Below the pieces are notes generated by a model. It had not been told where the DNA came from. It worked only from the letters and a program-made list of their open reading frames with translations, and did no database searches. Shown in pieces: positions 60,417 to 64,000 of a stretch of DNA of 64,000 nucleotides. The translations under genes were made by a program, and so were the position numbers. The stretch comes from Celeribacter indicus (GTDB lineage: Bacteria > Pseudomonadota > Alphaproteobacteria > Rhodobacterales > Rhodobacteraceae), in assembly GCF_000819565.1 (NCBI RefSeq), contig NZ_CP004393.1, positions 3,038,001 to 3,102,000 on the forward strand, given 5' to 3'. How positions within the stretch are numbered: the first letter of the stretch is position 1; the number at the start of each line of letters is the position of its first letter.

Positions 60417-63400
60417 ATGGCCCGCTTTTTCATCGACCGACCCGTTTTCGCCTGGGTGATCTCGATCCTCATCATGGGGGTCGGCCTCCTGTCGATCACC
60501 ACCCTGCCCGTCGCACAATATCCGCAGATCGCACCGCCCTCGGTGTCGATCCGCGCGACCTATCCGGGCGCCTCGGCGGAAACCGTCGCCAACACGGTCA
60601 CCCAGATCATCGAGCAGCAGATGACGGGGCTCGACGGCATGCGCTACATGTCGTCCTCCTCGACCTCGGCCGGCTCCGCCACGCTCACCCTCACCTTCGA
60701 GACCGGGACCGACCCCGACATCGCGCAGGTGCAGGTCCAGAACAAGCTGTCGCAGGCCACGGCGCTGCTGCCCGAAGCGGTGCAGCGCCAGGGCGTGACG
60801 GTGGAGAAATCCTCCGCCGGCTTCCTCATGGTGCTCGGCGTGATCTCCGACGACGGCAGCATGGATCAGGCCGACCTCTCCGACTATCTCAACTCCAACC
60901 TCGTGGACGCCTTCAGCCGGATCGAGGGCGTCGGCGGCACCCAGGTCTTCGGCGCGGAATACGCGATGCGGATCTGGCTCGACCCGTCGAAGCTGGCGGC
61001 CTTCGACATGTCGCCCGCCGACGTGGTCAACGCGGTGGCGACGCATAACGCGCAGATCTCGGCCGGGTCCTTCGGGTCCATGCCCGCGCCGGAAGGCCAG
61101 GCCTTCACCGCGACGATCACGGCGCAATCGCTTCTCGAGACGCCGGAGGATTTCCGCAACATCATCCTGCGGTCCGAGGAAAACGGCGGCATCGTCCTGC
61201 TCGAGGATGTCGCGCGGGTCGAGATCGGCGCGGAAAACTACATGACCATCGCGGAATACAACGGCAAGCCGTCCTCGGGCATGGCGATCCAGCTCGCGCC
61301 CGGCGCCAACGCGCTCGACACCTCGGAACGGGTGCGCGAGGCGATCGAGGAATATGCCCAATACTTCCCCGACAACATGAGCTACGTCATTCCCTACGAC
61401 ACCACGCCCTTCATCGAGATCTCGATCCACGAGGTGCAGAAAACGCTGATCGAGGCGATCGTGCTCGTCTTCTTCGTGATGCTGCTCTTCCTCCAGAACC
61501 TCCGCGCGACGCTCATCCCGACGCTCGCCGTCCCGGTCGTCATCCTCGGCACCTTCGCGGTCCTCGGCCTCTTCGGCTTCACCATCAACGTGCTGACCAT
61601 GCTCGCGATGGTGCTCGCCATCGGCCTGCTCGTCGACGACGCCATCGTCGTGGTGGAGAACGTCGAGCGGATCATGGAGGAAGAGGGACTGCCGCCGCGC
61701 GAGGCGACGCGCAAGTCCATGGGACAGATCACGGGCGCGCTCGTCGGCATCGCGCTCGTGCTGTCGGCGGTGTTCGTGCCGATGGCCTTCTTCGGCGGCT
61801 CGACCGGGGTGATCTATCGCCAGTTCTCGATCACCATCGTCTCCGCCATGCTGCTGTCTGTCGTGGTCGCCCTGACGCTCACGCCGGCGCTCTGCGCCAC
61901 GCTGCTGCGCGGCAAGGACGTCCATCACACCAAGCGCGGGCCGTTCGGCTGGTTCAACCGCGGGTTCGACCGTGTCTCCGGCGGCTACGGCTCGACCGTG
62001 GGCCATATCGTGCGCCGCCCGCTGCGCATGCTCGTCGTCTACGCGCTGATCGGCGGCGGGATCGCCTGGCTCTTCATGCAGACGCCCACGGGCTTCCTGC
62101 CGGACGAGGACCAGGGGATCATGATGGCGCTGGTCCAGGGGCCGTCGGGATCGACCGCCTCGAACACCCAGGCCGCGAACGACCAGCTTCGCGACTACTT
62201 CCTCAGCGCCGAAAGCGAGAATGTCGACTCGGTCTTCTCCGTCGTCGGCTTCTCCTTCTCCGGCGCGGGCCAGGACAACGGCCTCGCCTTCGTCCGGCTG
62301 AAGGACTGGGAGGAACGCCCCGATGCGTCGCAATCCGTCCAGGCCGTCGCGGCGCGCGCCTTCCCGGCGATGATGGCGATCCAGGAGGCCAATGCCTTCC
62401 CCGTCGTGCCGCCCGCGGTGATCGAGCTCGGCAACGTCTCCGGCTTCGACTTCTACCTCCAGGCGCAGGGCGGACAGACCCACGAGCAACTGCTCGAGGC
62501 CCGCAACCAGGTGCTTGGCATGGCCGCCCAGAGCCCGCTGCTCACCTCGGTCCGCCCCTCCGGTCTCGAGGATGCGACCCAGTTCAAGCTCGACATCGAC
62601 TGGCGGGCCGCCGGCGCGATGGGGGTCTCTCCGGCCGATGTCGGCGACACGCTCGCCATCGCCATGGCCGGCACCTATGTCAACGACTTCAACGACCAGG
62701 GCCGCACCAAGCGTGTCTATGTCCAGGGCGAGGCGGATGCCCGCTCCACCCCGGAAGATCTCCAGAGATGGCGGGTGCGCAACTCCTCGGGCGAGCTCGT
62801 GCCCTTCTCGAACTTCACCACCGAACGCTGGGTCTACGGTCCGCAGGGCCTCAACCGCTACAACGGCACACCCTCGATGCAGATCCAGGGGTCGCCCGCG
62901 GCCGGGGTGAGCACCGGCGAGGCGATGGCGGAGATCGAGCGGATCGTCGGGGAACTCCCGCCGGGCTATTCCGTGGCCTGGACCGGCCTGTCGCTCGAGG
63001 AACGCGAAAGCGGATCGCAGGCGCCGATGCTCTACGCGCTCTCGCTCGCGGCGATCTTCTTCTGCCTCGCGGCGCTCTACGAAAGCTGGGCGATCCCCTT
63101 CTCGGTCATGCTCGCCATGCCGATGGGGGTCCTGGGAACGCTCGCGACGGCCTATCTCTTCGGCTTCCAGAACGGCGTGTTCTTTCAGGTCGGGCTTCTG
63201 ACCGTGATCGGCCTCACGGGCAAGAACGCGATCCTGATCGTCGAGTTCGCGCGCGAACAGGTCGATGCGGGCAAGGACGTGGTGGAGGCGGTGCTGATCG
63301 CCGCGCGCCAGCGGTTCCGGCCGATCGTGATGACCTCCATGGCCTTCTCGCTCGGCGTCGTGCCGCTCGTGCTCTCCACGGGTGCGGGGGCCGGCGGCCG

Positions 63401-63530
63401 GCAGGCGGTCGGCGCGGCGGTGCTCGGCGGGACCATCACGGGCACCGTGCTGGGTGTGCTCTTCGTGCCGCTCTTCTTCGTCCTGGTGATGAAGGTCTTC
63501 GGGCGCAGGATGGCGGCGAAACCGGCCTGA
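60417..63530 (+). CDS. RND efflux inner-membrane transporter (AcrB/MexB type)
   Basis: 1037 residues, usual AcrB length. Twelve membrane helices with two large periplasmic loops; proton-relay Asp pair in GLLVDDAIVVVENVERIM near 406-407, FFIDRPVFAWVISILIMGVG start, and C-terminal GLTGKNAILIVEFAREQ. AAGGAG precedes the ATG. Works with the adaptor upstream and an outer-membrane channel encoded elsewhere; repressed by the divergent TetR protein (inferred). Confidence 0.96.
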   Translation: MARFFIDRPVFAWVISILIMGVGLLSITTLPVAQYPQIAPPSVSIRATYPGASAETVANTVTQIIEQQMTGLDGMRYMSSSSTSAGSATLTLTFETGTDPDIAQVQVQNKLSQATALLPEAVQRQGVTVEKSSAGFLMVLGVISDDGSMDQADLSDYLNSNLVDAFSRIEGVGGTQVFGAEYAMRIWLDPSKLAAFDMSPADVVNAVATHNAQISAGSFGSMPAPEGQAFTATITAQSLLETPEDFRNIILRSEENGGIVLLEDVARVEIGAENYMTIAEYNGKPSSGMAIQLAPGANALDTSERVREAIEEYAQYFPDNMSYVIPYDTTPFIEISIHEVQKTLIEAIVLVFFVMLLFLQNLRATLIPTLAVPVVILGTFAVLGLFGFTINVLTMLAMVLAIGLLVDDAIVVVENVERIMEEEGLPPREATRKSMGQITGALVGIALVLSAVFVPMAFFGGSTGVIYRQFSITIVSAMLLSVVVALTLTPALCATLLRGKDVHHTKRGPFGWFNRGFDRVSGGYGSTVGHIVRRPLRMLVVYALIGGGIAWLFMQTPTGFLPDEDQGIMMALVQGPSGSTASNTQAANDQLRDYFLSAESENVDSVFSVVGFSFSGAGQDNGLAFVRLKDWEERPDASQSVQAVAARAFPAMMAIQEANAFPVVPPAVIELGNVSGFDFYLQAQGGQTHEQLLEARNQVLGMAAQSPLLTSVRPSGLEDATQFKLDIDWRAAGAMGVSPADVGDTLAIAMAGTYVNDFNDQGRTKRVYVQGEADARSTPEDLQRWRVRNSSGELVPFSNFTTERWVYGPQGLNRYNGTPSMQIQGSPAAGVSTGEAMAEIERIVGELPPGYSVAWTGLSLEERESGSQAPMLYALSLAAIFFCLAALYESWAIPFSVMLAMPMGVLGTLATAYLFGFQNGVFFQVGLLTVIGLTGKNAILIVEFAREQVDAGKDVVEAVLIAARQRFRPIVMTSMAFSLGVVPLVLSTGAGAGGRQAVGAAVLGGTITGTVLGVLFVPLFFVLVMKVFGRRMAAKPA

Positions 63531-63590
63531 TCCCCCGGCCTTCCCCAAGGTCGGAAAAAGCCGGACAGAAACAGACCAGACAGAAACAGA

Positions 63591-63617
63591 CCGGGCGCCT
63601 CGCGGCGCCCGGTTTTT
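63591..63617 (+). terminator. Rho-independent terminator of the RND operon
   Basis: Perfect 9-bp stem CCGGGCGCC (63591-63599) / GGCGCCCGG (63604-63612), loop TCGC, followed by TTTTT. Two copies of CAGAAACAGACC lie just before it (63566-63577 and 63581-63592). Confidence 0.85.
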
Positions 63618-63652
63618 CATTGCCCTTCGCGGAAATTGTCAGGTGACAATTG

Positions 63653-64000
63653 TCAGGTGACAACATCCGGGGCGCTGCGGCCGGTGCGGGCGCGGATCTG
63701 GGCCAGGCTCTCGGCCGCCGCCACCATGTCCGACAGCGCGCTCTGCGGATTGTCCTGAAGCGCGGCCGCCTTCGTCTCCAGCTTTTCCAGATAAACGCGC
63801 AGCGTCGCACCCTGCGTGCCGGTGCCCGAGAGGCGCAGAACGATCCGGCTGCCATCGGCAAAGAGGATCCTTATGCCCTGCCCCTCCGAACGCGACCCGT
63901 CCACCGGATCGTCATAGGCGAATTCGTCGGCATTCTCGATCCGCATCCCCTCGATCAGCCGGCCTTTCAGGTTCGGCAACTGCCGCCGCAGCGCCTCCAT
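63653..64000 (-). CDS. pgm: Phosphoglucomutase, C-terminal part (5' end outside window)
   Basis: 115 residues of the alpha-D-phosphohexomutase C-terminal domain: FAYDDPVDGSRSEGQGIRILF, then phosphate-binding RIVLRLSGTGTQGATLRVYLE, the signature of alpha-D-glucose phosphate-specific phosphoglucomutase. Interconverts glucose 1- and 6-phosphate. The rest of the gene lies beyond 64000; the ATG at the edge is not its start. Confidence 0.9.
   Translation of the reverse strand: MEALRRQLPNLKGRLIEGMRIENADEFAYDDPVDGSRSEGQGIRILFADGSRIVLRLSGTGTQGATLRVYLEKLETKAAALQDNPQSALSDMVAAAESLAQIRARTGRSAPDVVT

Noticed and set aside
58962..63620. A 1552-codon open frame on the minus strand opposite the RND genes
   Set aside because: It mirrors the efflux genes exactly, has Arg/His/Asp-rich composition without any family motif, and exists because GC-rich codons leave no stops on the opposite strand.

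Overview
The window is chromosomal DNA from a GC-rich alphaproteobacterium, most likely of the Rhodobacterales (Rhodobacter/Roseobacter group). Pointers are an NDUFA12-type complex I subunit, the accB-accC-aat order, an MlaD/DUF2155/NDUFA12 group, an imelysin / di-haem DUF1111 / DUF1513 iron cluster, short-chain-fatty-acyl regulator and acs divergent from each other, an infC gene with an ATA start, and PreTA-type pyrimidine degradation. I cannot name genus or species. I saw no rRNA, tRNA, insertion sequence, prophage or CRISPR array.

Layout. 0-8 kb: the end of fpr, a PAP2 phosphatase, an alanine-rich lipoprotein, infC, a methyltransferase, an xdhC-type maturation factor, and a FadJ-like protein with eroded active sites. 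Between xdhC and the FadJ-like gene lies a perfect FNR-type box followed by two stem-loops and a strong terminator, which reads as an undescribed small RNA or leader. 7.3-8.1 kb is gene-free and begins with two tandem DnaA boxes. 8-20 kb: a DksA-like protein, a FliM-like protein, and an acetate-type regulatory block made of a receiver protein, a small membrane protein, an SLC5-type sensor kinase, cyclopropane synthase, a ScfR/RamB-type regulator and acs. A seven-unit tandem repeat abuts the acs promoter. 20-33 kb: a FemAB-like acyltransferase, a PRC-barrel protein, and a pyrimidine-catabolism region. That region holds rutR, a perfect RutR operator, the hydantoinase and ureidopropionase genes in one operon with a VOC protein and an NMT1/THI5-type ABC importer, then preA/preT.

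33-48 kb: core genes (accBC, aat, mlaD, NDUFA12 subunit, clpX, clpP), then an iron block (DUF1513, imelysin, di-haem oxidoreductase, bfr, bfd, imelysin) with a palindrome inside its promoter. A 2-hydroxyacid dehydrogenase follows, then a small ribbon-helix-helix/ParA pair with two GTATATAC operators. 48-57.6 kb: a second importer operon, divergent from a Rid-family gene, containing a CodA-like deaminase, a GlcD-like FAD oxidase, two tandem NQO-like reductases and a creatininase-family hydrolase, followed by a class III aminotransferase. A near-consensus RutR box lies in its control region. 58-64 kb: a TetR repressor divergent from an RND efflux pair, and the end of pgm.

How it fits together. 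The best candidate for an undescribed system is the 48-57.6 kb operon: a complete uptake-deamination-oxidation-ring-opening set with no obvious known substrate, tied by its operator to the RutR regulon that controls the classical pyrimidine operon 20 kb away. The next best is the putative FNR-driven small RNA with an anti-Shine-Dalgarno loop.
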